NCBI GenBank assembly: GCA_009787745.1
Contig: WQST01000119.1
Location: forward strand, 1 to 7,457
DNA length: 7,457 bases
Reading direction: 5' to 3'
DNA from: Lachnospiraceae bacterium
GTDB taxonomy: Bacteria; Bacillota; Clostridia; Lachnospirales; Lachnospiraceae
Below the pieces are notes generated by a model. That model did no database searches and had not been told where the DNA came from. It saw only the letters and a list, made by a program, of their open reading frames with translations. The position numbers and the translations under genes were made by a program. Below, in pieces: positions 6,649-7,457 of this stretch. Each line of letters starts with the position of its first letter. The stretch's first letter is position 1.

Positions 6649-7457
6649 CTATCTTCTTTTTATAAAACCTTTCGCCTTTAATAATTCCGCACTTAAAACA
6701 CTGCCGCCTGCCGCACCGCGAATCGTATTATGGGAAAGACCGACGAATTTAAAATCATAAAGATGATCTTCGCGAATACGTCCGATACTGATCGCCATCC
6801 CGTTTTCACAATCAACATCAAGGCTTATCTGGGGACGATTATCCTCTTCCCGATAATGAATGAGTTGCTTCGGCGCACTTGGAAGGTCCAGTTCCTGCGG
6901 GATGCCTCTGAAAGCTTTAACTTTTTCGATTAACTGCTCTTTCGTCGGTTTGTTCTTGAAGCGGACATGAACCGCGGCAGTATGCCCGTCAAGGATCGGG
7001 ACACGCAGGCATTGGCAAGTAATAACGGGTAGTGTCTTGGGAACAATAACACCGTCAACAATATCGCCAAAAATACGGAGGGGCTCTTTTTCACTTTTTT
7101 CTTCTTCACCGCCGATATAGGGGATTATATTCCCGACCATTTCGGGCCAGTCGGTGAAGTTCTTTCCCGCACCCGAGATAGCTTGGTAAGTGCAGGCGAC
7201 GACCTCGGCCGGCTCAAATTCCTGCCATGCGGCTAACATCGGAGCATAGCTTTGAATGGAACAATTGGGCTTAACGACGATGAAGCCATTTTTACTGCCT
7301 AAACGCTTTTTCTGAAATTCGATGATATCTAAATGCCCGGGATTAAGCTCAGGCATGACCATCGGAACGTCAGGAGTGGTGCGGTGAGCAGAATTATTGG
7401 AAACGACGGGGATTTCGGCGCGGGCATAGTCCTCCTCGATTTTTTTGATTTCGTCTT
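6649..7457 (-). CDS. asd: Aspartate-semialdehyde dehydrogenase, N-terminus missing
   Basis: Partial gene: the frame is open to the right edge, so 269 codons (about three quarters of a protein of roughly 360 residues) are visible and the N-terminal NADP-binding part is missing. The ATG at 7362 is an internal methionine; conserved sequence continues upstream as 'IPVVSNNSAHRTTPDVP'. Asd reduces L-4-aspartyl phosphate to aspartate semialdehyde with NADPH, at the branch to lysine/diaminopimelate and to homoserine, threonine and methionine. The catalytic cysteine is in 'KPNCSIQSY' (codon 7261-7263) and the acid-base histidine in 'RVPILDGHTAAV' (codon 6982-6984). 'TYQAISGAG' and the C-terminal 'LSHNTIRGAAGGSVLSAELL' are also family hallmarks. 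'SNNSAHR' and the short 'EKEPLRIFG' segment point to the archaeal/fungal-like Asd type, also found in Clostridia, rather than the E. coli type. It is the most upstream gene visible and is followed after 46 bases by the c-di-GMP gene. Confidence 0.95.
   Translation of the reverse strand, partial: DEIKKIEEDYARAEIPVVSNNSAHRTTPDVPMVMPELNPGHLDIIEFQKKRLGSKNGFIVVKPNCSIQSYAPMLAAWQEFEPAEVVACTYQAISGAGKNFTDWPEMVGNIIPYIGGEEEKSEKEPLRIFGDIVDGVIVPKTLPVITCQCLRVPILDGHTAAVHVRFKNKPTKEQLIEKVKAFRGIPQELDLPSAPKQLIHYREEDNRPQISLDVDCENGMAISIGRIREDHLYDFKFVGLSHNTIRGAAGGSVLSAELLKAKGFIKRR

Noticed and set aside
7360..7362. ATG at 7362 as start of asd
   Set aside because: Conserved Asd sequence including 'SNNSAHR' continues upstream in the same frame to the window edge, so it is an internal methionine.

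Overview
The window is a compact bacterial block with six protein genes, all on the minus strand; both end genes run off the window. In transcription order (right to left) they are: aspartate-semialdehyde dehydrogenase (asd, 5' end missing), a PAS–GGDEF–EAL signalling protein, an ATPase of the AAA/DUF234 type, a type IA DNA topoisomerase (topB), a small DUF2164 protein, and a MurE-type UDP-N-acetylmuramyl peptide ligase (3' end missing). Gaps are 0 to about 90 bases. I see no RNA genes, mobile elements, CRISPR array or convincing factor-independent terminator, so co-transcription of much of the block is plausible. No gene-free stretch exceeds 100 bases.

The likely source is a low-to-moderate GC member of Bacillota, most likely Clostridia (Lachnospiraceae-like) or a close relative. 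The reasons are purine-rich Shine-Dalgarno sites, a MurE with the 'SPDHIGPNEH' style of central motif, an Asd of the archaeal/fungal-like type, and a TopB with the 'SVGRVMTC' variant motif. This placement is inference from remembered family style, not a search.

Layout: 1-1019 murE; 1020-1108 an AT-rich spacer with the murE ribosome binding site and a possible weak promoter; 1109-1360 DUF2164 gene; 1398-3452 topB; 3453-4835 ATPase, whose stop codon directly touches the topB start; 4887-6602 PAS–GGDEF–EAL gene; 6649-7457 asd.

The two outer genes belong to connected pathways: Asd makes aspartate semialdehyde, the branch point to diaminopimelate and lysine, and MurE adds such a diamino acid to the peptidoglycan precursor. 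The inner genes are DNA- or signal-related. The EAL domain retains its catalytic residues while the GGDEF site is degenerate, predicting a c-di-GMP phosphodiesterase. The ATPase carries an unusual Walker A motif and a nuclease-like C-terminal domain that seems to have lost catalytic residues. Its zero-gap junction with topB makes an ATPase–topoisomerase partnership the most interesting hypothesis here. Nothing seen proves a new system.
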